DNA from: UBA3071 sp965369635
Lineage (GTDB): Bacteria > Chloroflexota > Anaerolineae > UBA3071
Reading direction: 5' to 3'
Assembly: GCA_965369635.1 (NCBI GenBank)
Contig: CBDURC010000177.1
Location: 1-6,410, forward strand
DNA: 6,410 bases
Shown here: positions 1 to 6,038 of the stretch, piece after piece
Layout: each line of letters begins with the position of its first letter
How positions within the stretch are numbered: position 1 is the stretch's first letter
Notes under the pieces: generated by a model
Told to the model about the DNA's origin: nothing
Seen by the model: only the letters and a program-made list of their open reading frames with translations
The model's database searches: none
Position numbers and translations under genes: made by a program

Positions 1-121
1 CCTCATCCATCGCCAACGGAGGACGGCCTAGTCGCCTGGCTATCGCTTTGAGCACATGATAGCCTACACCGTCGTCACGACGGTACAGGTTGCCATAGCT
101 CACGATCAGCGTTCGTTTCAC
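1..121 (-). CDS. [NiFe]-hydrogenase maturation endopeptidase (HyaD/HoxW family, M52), N-terminal part only
   Basis: Only the first 40 codons lie in the window; the gene runs off the left edge. Translation from GTG at 121 begins VKRTLIVSYGNLYRRDDGVG, which has the family's N-terminal nucleotide-fold strand followed by the GN-x-x-R-x-DDGVG motif (residues 10-20). In this family (HybD, HyaD, HoxW) an acidic residue at the position of Asp17 binds the nickel of the immature large subunit. The enzyme clips the C-terminal tail of the large subunit once the NiFe(CN)2CO centre is in place. Its position directly downstream of hoxH makes HoxH the likely substrate, so it may be called hoxW. GTG at 121 is the only usual start codon in this frame near the motif; the frame stays open upstream to the end of hoxH but offers no ATG or GTG. 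The ribosome-binding site is weak (GGGAAA directly before the start). The C-terminal half and its conserved metal-binding His cannot be checked here. Confidence 0.82.
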   Translation of the reverse strand, partial: MKRTLIVSYGNLYRRDDGVGYHVLKAIARRLGRPPLAMDE

Positions 122-134
122 TTTCCCACATGCT

Positions 135-196
135 GTCAGCGGAGGACCGGAAGAAGCGGAATGTTTGTCTTCCGATTGTTCCGCTCTTCCGCTGAC
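135..196 (-). repeat. Imperfect hairpin in the hoxH-protease gap
   Basis: The 80-base gap between hoxH and the protease gene is largely one inverted repeat. GTCAGCGGA at 135-143 is a perfect reverse complement of 188-196. Inside it, 148-161 pairs with 179-191 with one bulged base and a 17-base loop. A further CTTCCG at 169-174 can also pair with 148-153, so alternative folds compete. On the transcript no U-run follows the stem, so it does not look like an intrinsic terminator. It ends about 14 bases before the protease GTG start. An mRNA-processing or stabilising role, or simple repeat debris, is possible. Confidence 0.55.
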
Positions 197-201
197 CAGG
201 A

Positions 202-1623
202 TCAATTCCGCACCATCCGGTCCACCAACTCGCCTTGGTCATCGTACAACTCCAGGATCATGGGCATCTGCCCGAGGGCGTGGGTGGAGCAGGAGAGGCA
301 GGGGTCGTGCGCCCGGATGGCTATCTCGACACGGTTCAGCATTCCCTCCGTCAGCTTGGTGCCGTCCACGTACCGCTTGGCCACCATGTCCACCGCCTTG
401 CTCATGGCCCAGTTGTTGTGGCCCGTGGCGACGATAAGGTTCACCCGCTCGATCTGTCCGTGTGGGTTGGTCCAGTAGTGGTGGAACAGCGTGCCCCGCG
501 GCGCCTCCAGGCAGCCTACTCCCTCGCCGGTGATGGTGCTGGATTCGGCGATGATGTCGGTGCTCAGCGCGTCCGGGTCTTCCAGAATCTCGCGGGCCCG
601 CTCCAACGCGTACACTGCCTCGATGAGCCGGGCGTAGTGGAACATCAGCGTCGCTTCCACCGGCTTGCCGCCGTTGAGGCTCTTCCAGATCTTCATCTCT
701 TCCTGTGCCAGCGGCGTGCTGATGTGATCGGCCGCGTTGAGCCGCCCCAGCGGCCCCACGCGATAGGTGCCATCGGGCCAGCCCAGCTTCTTGTAGTAGG
801 GGAACTTGAGGTAGGACCAGTCCTCCACCCGCTCGCTGATGTAGTCCAGATAGTCGCAGGGCTCGAATTGCTCCAGTAGCTTGCCGTCCTTGTCCACGAT
901 ACGCATCTGACCATCGTAGAGTTCTAATGCACCGTCGGGTTGCACCAGACCGGCGTAGCTGGAAGGGAAGACGGCGAATTCGTCGACTACCTCGCTGTTT
1001 TTCTCTGCCCAGTCCTTGAAGACGGCGATGCCCGTCTGCGTGGTGGCGATATGCACGTCAATGTCTTGCAGGATGGCATCGCGCTGCTCTACCGATAGGG
1101 TGTTGTTGACCCCGCCGGGGACACCGAAGCGGGGATGCACTCGCTTGGCGCCCAACGTGCGGATGATTTCCTGACCGAAGGCACGCAGCTTGACGGCCTT
1201 CACCGCCAGTTCCGGCACGGCAAGGATCACTCCCACGACGTTGCGGATGGCCGGATCGGCATCGAAACCGAGGATGAAGTCCGGCCCCGCCAGTTCGAAG
1301 AAGTGCATGCCGTGGGACTGAATCACTTGCCCCATGTGCATCAGCTCGCGCAGCAGTGATGCAGTGCGCGGTGGTTGGACATCAATGATCCTATCGCACG
1401 CCTTGGCGGCCGCCAGGTGATGGCTCACAGGGCAGATGCCGCAGATGCGGGGCGTGATCTGGATCATCTCGTAGAACATGCGGCCTTCGCTGAACTTCTC
1501 GAAGCCCCGGAACTGGTCCACGTGGAAGAAGGAGCGCTCCACCTGTCCCTGGTCGTTCAAATGAATGGTCACCCGAGCGTGCCCCTCGATACGGGTTATG
1601 GGTTCAATGGTGATTTTCTGCAT
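202..1623 (-). CDS. hoxH: Bidirectional [NiFe]-hydrogenase large subunit HoxH
   Basis: This 473-residue protein is the catalytic subunit of a cytoplasmic NAD(P)-linked hydrogenase (H2 to and from 2 H+ plus 2 e-). Visible motifs are RIEGH at residues 11-15; RICGICPVSHH at 59-69, with NiFe ligands Cys61 and Cys64; and DPCLSCSTH at 440-448, with ligands Cys442 and Cys445. A 25-residue tail starting ALGQMP follows His448; in HoxH-type subunits the maturation protease cuts after this His. Length and motif wording match cyanobacterial-type HoxH (group 3d) rather than membrane uptake hydrogenases, for example YLKFPYYKKLGWPDG, YRVGPLGRLN and EAPRGTLFHHY. The ATG at 1623 is preceded by CAGGAG seven bases upstream, and the start lies 13 bases after the hoxY stop, so the two are probably translated together. 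The protease gene follows after 80 bases. No damage is visible. Confidence 0.97.
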   Translation of the reverse strand: MQKITIEPITRIEGHARVTIHLNDQGQVERSFFHVDQFRGFEKFSEGRMFYEMIQITPRICGICPVSHHLAAAKACDRIIDVQPPRTASLLRELMHMGQVIQSHGMHFFELAGPDFILGFDADPAIRNVVGVILAVPELAVKAVKLRAFGQEIIRTLGAKRVHPRFGVPGGVNNTLSVEQRDAILQDIDVHIATTQTGIAVFKDWAEKNSEVVDEFAVFPSSYAGLVQPDGALELYDGQMRIVDKDGKLLEQFEPCDYLDYISERVEDWSYLKFPYYKKLGWPDGTYRVGPLGRLNAADHISTPLAQEEMKIWKSLNGGKPVEATLMFHYARLIEAVYALERAREILEDPDALSTDIIAESSTITGEGVGCLEAPRGTLFHHYWTNPHGQIERVNLIVATGHNNWAMSKAVDMVAKRYVDGTKLTEGMLNRVEIAIRAHDPCLSCSTHALGQMPMILELYDDQGELVDRMVRN

Positions 1624-1636
1624 AGTGATACTCCTG

Positions 1637-2179
1637 TCAGTCGTACTTCAGGTTCTCGCCTTCCAGTACCGGCATGCGACCGGCGAGCAACTCGGTCAGC
1701 ACGTACCAGATGGCATCGGCCGAGGGTGGGCAGCCGGGGAGGTTAACGTCCACCGACACCACCTCGTCCACGGCCAGGACTTTCTCCAGCGGGCGTGCGA
1801 GTTCCTCAGATCGAGGGATCTTCCCATCTACAGTGCTTTCCGTCTCGATGTAGCCCCGCCGCAGTGCCTCTTCGTTGTCGAAGAAGTTGAGCATAGTGCA
1901 GATGCCGCCAAAGGTGGCGCAGTCACCCATGGCGATCAGGATATTGCACCGTTCCCGCATGCGCTTGGCTGTTTCCAACTGATGGGTGTTGGCCACGGCG
2001 CCGCTGAGAATGCCCACGTCCACCCCTTCCTCCGGCGGATGCTTGAAATCGGTGATAGGGGTCGCATGAAACTCAACGTGTTTCAATAGCTCTAGTATCC
2101 GTTCGTCAATGTCCAGCAAGGACATGTGGCATCCAGCACATGACTCCAGCCAGTCGCTAGCCAACTTGATCTTAGCCAT
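1637..2179 (-). CDS. hoxY: Bidirectional [NiFe]-hydrogenase small subunit HoxY
   Basis: This 180-residue electron-transfer subunit pairs with HoxH and carries electrons from the NiFe site through a single proximal [4Fe-4S] cluster. It opens MAKIKLASDWLESCAGCHMS. The likely ligands are Cys14 and Cys17 (SCAGCHMS), Cys87 (GDCATFGG) and Cys150 (LPGCPPSAD). The short length and lack of a C-terminal medial/distal cluster domain, Tat signal or membrane anchor fit HoxY of the soluble group 3d enzymes. An extra Cys94 is present (GGICTM); its role is unknown. The start codon at 2179 is preceded by GAGGAGG at good spacing within the 22-base gap after the diaphorase gene. The stop is followed by 13 bases and then hoxH, as expected for a UYH gene order. 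Confidence 0.96.
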   Translation of the reverse strand: MAKIKLASDWLESCAGCHMSLLDIDERILELLKHVEFHATPITDFKHPPEEGVDVGILSGAVANTHQLETAKRMRERCNILIAMGDCATFGGICTMLNFFDNEEALRRGYIETESTVDGKIPRSEELARPLEKVLAVDEVVSVDVNLPGCPPSADAIWYVLTELLAGRMPVLEGENLKYD

Positions 2180-2201
2180 CTGATTGCCTCCTCAATCCCA
2201 G

Positions 2202-3935
2202 TTATAGCGTCAGGTTCATCTGTCCTGCCAGTGCCTCGAGCACCTTGGTGGTCGGCCAGACAGTCTCCGGCGACGCCAGCACGGCTCGCACCGACTGCAC
2301 GCGCCCCTCAGTGTTGGTCACGCTGCCCGACTGCTCCGCCCAGATGGGAGCTGGCAACACCACATCGGCCATGTCGGTCAGCGGTCCCACGTAACTGGCC
2401 TGGGCCACCATGAACTCCGCACCGTTGCGGTGGATGTTCAAAGCGTCGTCCTCAGCCAGAACGTAGAGCACCCGGGCCCCATTGACATACTCTCCATTGG
2501 TGAGCGCCAGACCAGCATCAACCGCACCGCGGCTGTTGCTGCCGGTGCTCAATCCGATGAAAGAGGCCTTGCCGGCCAGCGGGGCAAGAGCTGCCCTGGC
2601 CTCCGATGGTAGGTCCGTGGCGCATACTACTACCGGCTGGGTGGCCTGCTCCGCTATGCGTACGATGTTGCCGATCTCATCGAAGCCCACGTGCCATGCG
2701 GCGTAGGGGGCCAGTTCATTGTCTGTATCGGCTACCAGTGCCAGCCGAGCGCCTCGGTCTACCGCTCGTCGGACGAAGGCCCCCGCCACCTGGTAGTCCT
2801 TTTTCAGGTCTGCTCCCACGACAATTATAATGTCGGCCTCCTGCAGATCGGCCAGTTTGCCTTCTGCGCCCATCGCCGGTGCAAGACCGCCCACTGCCGC
2901 CACTGTCTCCGCCCCCAAGGAGTGGAACAGCTTGCCGAACTGGCTCATGGTCTCGTTGGTGGCCCGTGAGGTGATCAGAGCGGCCAGGCCCGCCTGCCGA
3001 GCCGCGGGCAGGCCGTCATCTGTGAGTCGCTTGGTTACCAGGTCCAGCGCCTCGCCCCACTCCGCCGGTTCCAGAGCCCCGTTGCGGCGCACCAGCGGCT
3101 CGGTTACCCGCTTGCGTTCGTCGTAGAGCGGTTCGAAGCGGCCAACGACGCACAGCAGCCCCGCATTGACCTCCGCGTCCCAATCTCCCTCGATGCGCAC
3201 CAGGTAGTTGGCCCGGCTCACTACCTCGATGCCGCAGCCGATACTGCAGCCCACGCAGGTGCTCTTGGTGCGCTCCACCTCGGTTTCCCGTCCCCGGTAG
3301 GCGCCCTTCACGTCCATGATCGCACCGGTGGGACAGAGCTGCAGGCACGTGCCACACTCAATGCAGGAGGATTCCCCCAAAGGGACGTTCAGGTCAGCGG
3401 CGATCATCGAGTGGATGCCCCGTTCTCGTACAGCCAGCGTGTGGTTGGCTGCCAGTTCAGCGCAGCCACGGACACACCGCCGGCAAAGGATACAGCGGTT
3501 GTGGTCCATCACGAGGTACTGCCGCGTGGCGTCCACCGGCAAGGGGTTGGTGGGGCGAGGATAGGGCCATTCGGTCAGGCCGTAGCGGTAGGCCAGATCC
3601 TGAAGCTCGCAATCGCCGCTCATCTGGCAGTACATGCAGTAATGGTTGCGCTCGGAGAACAGGAGCTCCAGAACGAACTTGCGCGCGGCCACCACCTTCT
3701 CCGACTCAGTATGCACCACCATACCATCGGTGGCGGGGAAAGTGCAAGCTGGTTGGAGAGTCTTCTGTCTCTCTATTTCCACCAGACACATCCGACAGGC
3801 CCCCCAGTCGTTGAGTGCCGGGTGATGACAGAGGGTGGGGATGTCAATCCCCACTACCCCGGCAGCCTCCAGCACGGTGCTGCCCGCCGGTGCGGAAATC
3901 CTCTGACCGTCAATAGTGATGTGTATCTCTGCCAT
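2202..3935 (-). CDS. hoxU: HoxU/NuoG-like diaphorase iron-sulfur subunit with NuoG-type C-terminal extension
   Basis: A 577-residue electron-wiring subunit expected to link the HoxYH hydrogenase to an NAD(P)H/FMN module. Residues 1-75 form a [2Fe-2S] ferredoxin fold (Cys36, Cys47, Cys50, Cys64). Residues 95-112 hold a His-Cys3 [4Fe-4S] site (NHYCMYCQMSGDCELQ; His98, Cys100, Cys103, Cys109) with the short His-x-Cys spacing of HoxU. Two ferredoxin-type [4Fe-4S] motifs follow: Cys148/151/154/158 and Cys191/194/197/201. So far this matches HoxU, which normally stops near residue 240. Here it continues with a further cluster motif (Cys227, Cys230, Cys234, Cys262), as at the N-terminus of molybdopterin oxidoreductases and in NuoG, then about 310 residues of NuoG/MopB-like fold. 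Full NuoG is usually 700-900 residues, so this is intermediate. The symbol hoxU rests on the N-terminal half and the neighbours hoxY and hoxH; automated annotation may say NADH dehydrogenase subunit G. The likely SD (AAAGGAGT, 3951-3958) is unusually far, about 16 bases, from the ATG. Confidence 0.92.
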   Translation of the reverse strand: MAEIHITIDGQRISAPAGSTVLEAAGVVGIDIPTLCHHPALNDWGACRMCLVEIERQKTLQPACTFPATDGMVVHTESEKVVAARKFVLELLFSERNHYCMYCQMSGDCELQDLAYRYGLTEWPYPRPTNPLPVDATRQYLVMDHNRCILCRRCVRGCAELAANHTLAVRERGIHSMIAADLNVPLGESSCIECGTCLQLCPTGAIMDVKGAYRGRETEVERTKSTCVGCSIGCGIEVVSRANYLVRIEGDWDAEVNAGLLCVVGRFEPLYDERKRVTEPLVRRNGALEPAEWGEALDLVTKRLTDDGLPAARQAGLAALITSRATNETMSQFGKLFHSLGAETVAAVGGLAPAMGAEGKLADLQEADIIIVVGADLKKDYQVAGAFVRRAVDRGARLALVADTDNELAPYAAWHVGFDEIGNIVRIAEQATQPVVVCATDLPSEARAALAPLAGKASFIGLSTGSNSRGAVDAGLALTNGEYVNGARVLYVLAEDDALNIHRNGAEFMVAQASYVGPLTDMADVVLPAPIWAEQSGSVTNTEGRVQSVRAVLASPETVWPTTKVLEALAGQMNLTL

Positions 3936-3950
3936 AGTAGTATTGATCTC

Positions 3951-3958
3951 ACTCCTTT
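3951..3958 (-). promoter_or_regulatory. Long-spaced Shine-Dalgarno for the hoxU-like gene
   Basis: On the minus strand AAAGGAGT is the only strong purine-rich site ahead of the ATG at 3935. About 16 bases separate GGAG from the start codon, against 5-9 for hoxY and hoxH. No in-frame ATG, GTG or TTG lies closer to it, and the protein N-terminus (ITIDGQ) fits the annotated start. Translation initiation here may be weaker than for its neighbours. Confidence 0.4.
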
Positions 3959-3977
3959 CGCGCCTGCTCGATTAGGT

Positions 3978-4025
3978 TCAACTGGGCAGCAGGAAAGAGA
4001 AAAAACTGCCCTTTCCTATCTCAGA
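3978..4025 (-). other. Detached in-frame C-terminal tail of the histidine kinase
   Basis: Directly after the kinase's TAG (4026-4028) the same frame reads SEIGKGSFFSFLLPS and then TGA at 3978-3980. This is the standard end of a histidine-kinase ATPase domain (pattern W-x-E-S-E-x-G-K-G-S-x-F-x-F-x-L-P), with the TAG sitting exactly where Glu is normally found. The segment has no start codon of its own and would be expressed only by read-through, or if the TAG is an assembly error or a recent mutation. A single base at 4028 (G to T on the coding strand) would turn GAG into TAG. Confidence 0.85.
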
Positions 4026-5363
4026 CTATGCCCAAAACTTGCCCCCATAGGTTTCCACAAAGCGCTTGGCGATGGACAGTCCTAGCCCTGTTCCATGTCT
4101 CTCCGTCGCGATGGCGTTGTGGGCTCGATAGAACTGTTCGAAGATGCGGGGAAAGTCTTCAGGAGAGATGCCGATCCCCGTGTCCTGCACCGTTCCCATG
4201 ACTCCCTCGATATTCGAGCTCAAGGAGACAGCTACAGTGCCACCGGGCATGGTATACTTGATCGCATTGCTGATGAGATTAGTCCATAATTGCTTCATAT
4301 GCTCCCGGTTTGCTTGTAGCAGAGGTAGGTCCGGGGCGATTTCGATGCTGAAGGCTAGCTCCTTGCTCTCCGCTTGACCATGCATCAGGTTGCTGACTTC
4401 CCTTAGCACCTCCGCCAGGTCCAGGGCCTCGACATTTGCCTCAGCTTGCGGCTCGTCAAGCCTCGCCACATACAGGAGATCACCAATCAAAGCTAGCTGG
4501 TCCAGGGCTCGTTGCTCTGCTCGCTGGATGATTTCCCTTTCCCTATCGGGGGGCACGTAGCCATCCAAGATGAGCTTCAGATAGCTCTGGATGGCAGCCA
4601 CAGGTGCACGGAGCTCGTGTGTGACCAGCCGTATGAACTGCGACCTGGCCTTATCCATCTCCTGCAGCCGATGGTTGAGTTTCATCAATTCCTTGCCCCT
4701 CGTCTCACAGAAGATGTTGGTTTCTGTTAGCTCTCTCTCCCTTTTCCGCAGCCTGCCCACAATGGTGGAGGCAAAGTAGGCGGTGGCGAAGGTGGTAATG
4801 GTCATGGCGAAGCCGGTGACGAAGATATGAATGGGCTGCTGGAACCGCACAGGGTTGCGAAACCCAGCGAGATTGTAGTGAGGGATGATCTCCAGCCACT
4901 CGAAGATAAGGAGAGAGTGATAAAGGCACACGGCCAAGCCAGCGTAGGCAAAGCTGGTCGGACTGGGAAACAGGGTGTTGGCAAGGACCACGTAGACGAG
5001 ATAAAAGAAGAAGAACGGGGTCTCCAACCCGCCCAGGAAATGTAAAAGGACAGTGAGGAACACCATATTCAAGACGATCTGAATATGGGAAAGGCTGAAA
5101 TATCGCTTCTTGGGGGCTCGCCCCGCCCCAAGCGGGGCTTGCAGCGAGTCAAGATGCCGACAGTATAGGGAGATCAGAGTATTGCCGACGGCAAGGCCAG
5201 CTATCGTGCCCAGAAGAGAAGACAGAGGCAGGCTCCCTGGCAACAGGTGGTTGGCGACCAGGACAACGAAAAGCGCTCCCGCAGCTGTCAGCCACCCGAA
5301 GCGGATCATCTGGTCTATCCGCCCTCTCAACTCCTTCTCAGATATGTGAAGTACGCCGGCCAT
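4026..5363 (-). CDS. Six-helix membrane sensor histidine kinase, cut short by TAG in its last motif
   Basis: This 445-residue protein should autophosphorylate on His and pass phosphate to a response regulator, plausibly the one at the right edge. Hydrophobic segments near residues 24-41, 48-67, 93-111, 116-133, 137-155 and 176-201 suggest six membrane helices with no large outside domain, so the signal may be sensed within or near the membrane. A short coiled linker (203-240) leads to the HisKA H-box (TLVTHELRAP type, His249). The HATPase domain shows an N-box (Asn362, Asn366), DTGIGIS (394-400), an F-box (FPRIFEQFYR, 404-413) and HGTGLGLSIAKR (423-434). It then stops at GGKFWA, before the final SEIGKGS strand, which persists in frame beyond the stop (3978-4025). 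Whether the truncated kinase folds is uncertain. ATG 5363 has GAGGAAGG seven bases upstream, and only three bases separate it from the ACT gene's stop, so translation is probably coupled. Residues about 74-83, in the TM2-TM3 loop, are encoded by a palindromic repeat. Confidence 0.9.
   Translation of the reverse strand: MAGVLHISEKELRGRIDQMIRFGWLTAAGALFVVLVANHLLPGSLPLSSLLGTIAGLAVGNTLISLYCRHLDSLQAPLGAGRAPKKRYFSLSHIQIVLNMVFLTVLLHFLGGLETPFFFFYLVYVVLANTLFPSPTSFAYAGLAVCLYHSLLIFEWLEIIPHYNLAGFRNPVRFQQPIHIFVTGFAMTITTFATAYFASTIVGRLRKRERELTETNIFCETRGKELMKLNHRLQEMDKARSQFIRLVTHELRAPVAAIQSYLKLILDGYVPPDREREIIQRAEQRALDQLALIGDLLYVARLDEPQAEANVEALDLAEVLREVSNLMHGQAESKELAFSIEIAPDLPLLQANREHMKQLWTNLISNAIKYTMPGGTVAVSLSSNIEGVMGTVQDTGIGISPEDFPRIFEQFYRAHNAIATERHGTGLGLSIAKRFVETYGGKFWA
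5115..5145. repeat. GC-rich palindromic repeat, copy inside the histidine kinase gene
   Basis: These 31 bases match 5988-6018 at 26 of 31 positions in the same orientation. The core is a perfect 7-bp inverted repeat, GCCCCGC (5120-5126) and GCGGGGC (5132-5138), with a 5-base loop. It stays in frame and encodes LQAPLGAGRAP, in the predicted cytoplasmic loop between helices 2 and 3 of the kinase. This looks like a dispersed palindromic element tolerated in a loop. Confidence 0.6.
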
Positions 5364-5366
5364 GGC

Positions 5367-5915
5367 TCAGCCTTCCTCCTCACAGGCTACCGAGCGAAGC
5401 GATAGCCCCTGCGAGGCGGTGAAAACAGCGCTGGAGGGCACATCGAAAAACTCCCTGAGTGCTCTCACTGCCGTAGCCACGCGGCCGCTGTCAATGACGC
5501 ACGAAATAGTGGAGATGGAAGTGCTGATGGCCAGGATGTTGATCCCTGTCGAGGCCAGAGCAGAAAAGGTCTGCCCGGCAATGCCTGGATTGTCCCGGAA
5601 ATGAGGACCGAAGACCGACACCACAGCCACGTCTGGCTGGCAAATCACCTCCTCAGGATGCACCCTGATCCCTACCATTCTGATAGTCACCAGGGCTGCT
5701 TCCAGGTTGTCCTGGTCTACACACAGGATGATGTGACTGCGGTTCTTCAGGTCGATGCACTGGACAATGAACTGGACGTTGATGCATGCCTCGCCCAGGG
5801 CGCCAAGGATGGCGCTGGCAGTGCCCGGCCGATCTGGAACTGACATCACGCCTATCTTGGCCAGGTTGGTGTTCTGGATGATGCCGCCAGCTTTGATCTT
5901 CTCCACTTTCTCCAT
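5367..5915 (-). CDS. Stand-alone tandem ACT-domain protein (aspartokinase-type regulatory domains)
   Basis: A 182-residue soluble protein made of two ACT domains, about residues 20-80 and 96-165, with no kinase or other catalytic domain. Both resemble the C-terminal regulatory half of aspartate kinase: IGVMSVPDRPGTASAILGAL (21-40) with INVQFIVQ (45-52), then the second repeat with NPGIAGQTFSALASTGINI (109-127), ISTSISTISCVID (130-142) and VRALREFF. In aspartokinases this fold binds lysine or threonine at the interface of paired ACT domains. What this free-standing copy binds is unknown. I chose ATG at 5915, preceded by overlapping GGAAGA/GGAAGAG purine tracts; a TTG at 5939 would add eight poorly conserved residues. 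The gene lies 123 bases after the response regulator and three bases before the kinase, so it probably belongs to the same regulatory unit, perhaps as a ligand-binding modulator. It could instead be an amino-acid sensor unrelated to H2 metabolism. Confidence 0.88.
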   Translation of the reverse strand: MEKVEKIKAGGIIQNTNLAKIGVMSVPDRPGTASAILGALGEACINVQFIVQCIDLKNRSHIILCVDQDNLEAALVTIRMVGIRVHPEEVICQPDVAVVSVFGPHFRDNPGIAGQTFSALASTGINILAISTSISTISCVIDSGRVATAVRALREFFDVPSSAVFTASQGLSLRSVACEEEG

Positions 5916-5969
5916 TCTCTTCCATCTTCCATCAGGCAACGTCGAGGTTTGCCCCGATTTCTGTCGTCG

Positions 5970-6018
5970 CCTGCCAGCCGCGCAGCAGGCTGGCCCCGCC
6001 CCACACGGGGCTGGCAGG
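5970..6018. repeat. Nested palindromic repeat between response regulator and ACT genes
   Basis: A perfect 10-bp inverted repeat (5970-5979 with 6009-6018) encloses two smaller hairpins: GCCAGCC/GGCTGGC (5973-5979 with 5988-5994, 8-base loop) and GCCCCG/CGGGGC (5993-5998 with 6006-6011, 7-base loop). GTCGC (5966-5970) and GCGAC (6025-6029) may extend the outer stem. Its right part (5988-6018) recurs inside the kinase gene. On the transcript it lies between the response-regulator stop and the ACT start, without a U-run, so it is more like a REP-type element or mRNA-processing structure than an intrinsic terminator. Confidence 0.6.
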
Positions 6019-6038
6019 CCAGGGGCGACTTACGGCGG

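Noticed and set aside
235..879. Long plus-strand open frame opposite hoxH
   Set aside because: It is antisense to a fully conserved gene, has no recognisable domain, and its composition is what the complementary strand of GC-rich coding DNA produces.
2202..3935. NuoG of respiratory complex I
   Set aside because: The gene sits directly before hoxY and hoxH, has the HoxU-type His-x-Cys spacing, is shorter than NuoG, and no other complex I genes are present.
3984..4016. Possible terminator between kinase and hoxU (GGGCAG/CTGCCC and GGAAAG/CTTTCC pairs around a T-rich stretch)
   Set aside because: The stems are six base pairs and compete, the T-run lies in the loop instead of after the stem, and the bases encode the conserved kinase tail.
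4026..4028. TAG as a pyrrolysine or reassigned codon
   Set aside because: The residue replaced is an ordinary Glu, no special context is visible, and the response regulator ends with TAG at a natural domain end. A point mutation, sequence error or low-level read-through is simpler.
3411..4085. 224-codon plus-strand open frame across the hoxU start and kinase end
   Set aside because: It spans two genes of the other strand and the gap between them, with no domain and no plausible ribosome-binding site; judged a shadow frame.
5916..5939. TTG at 5939 as the ACT-protein start
   Set aside because: It adds eight residues before the recognisable domain, while ATG 5915 has purine-rich ribosome-binding tracts just upstream.
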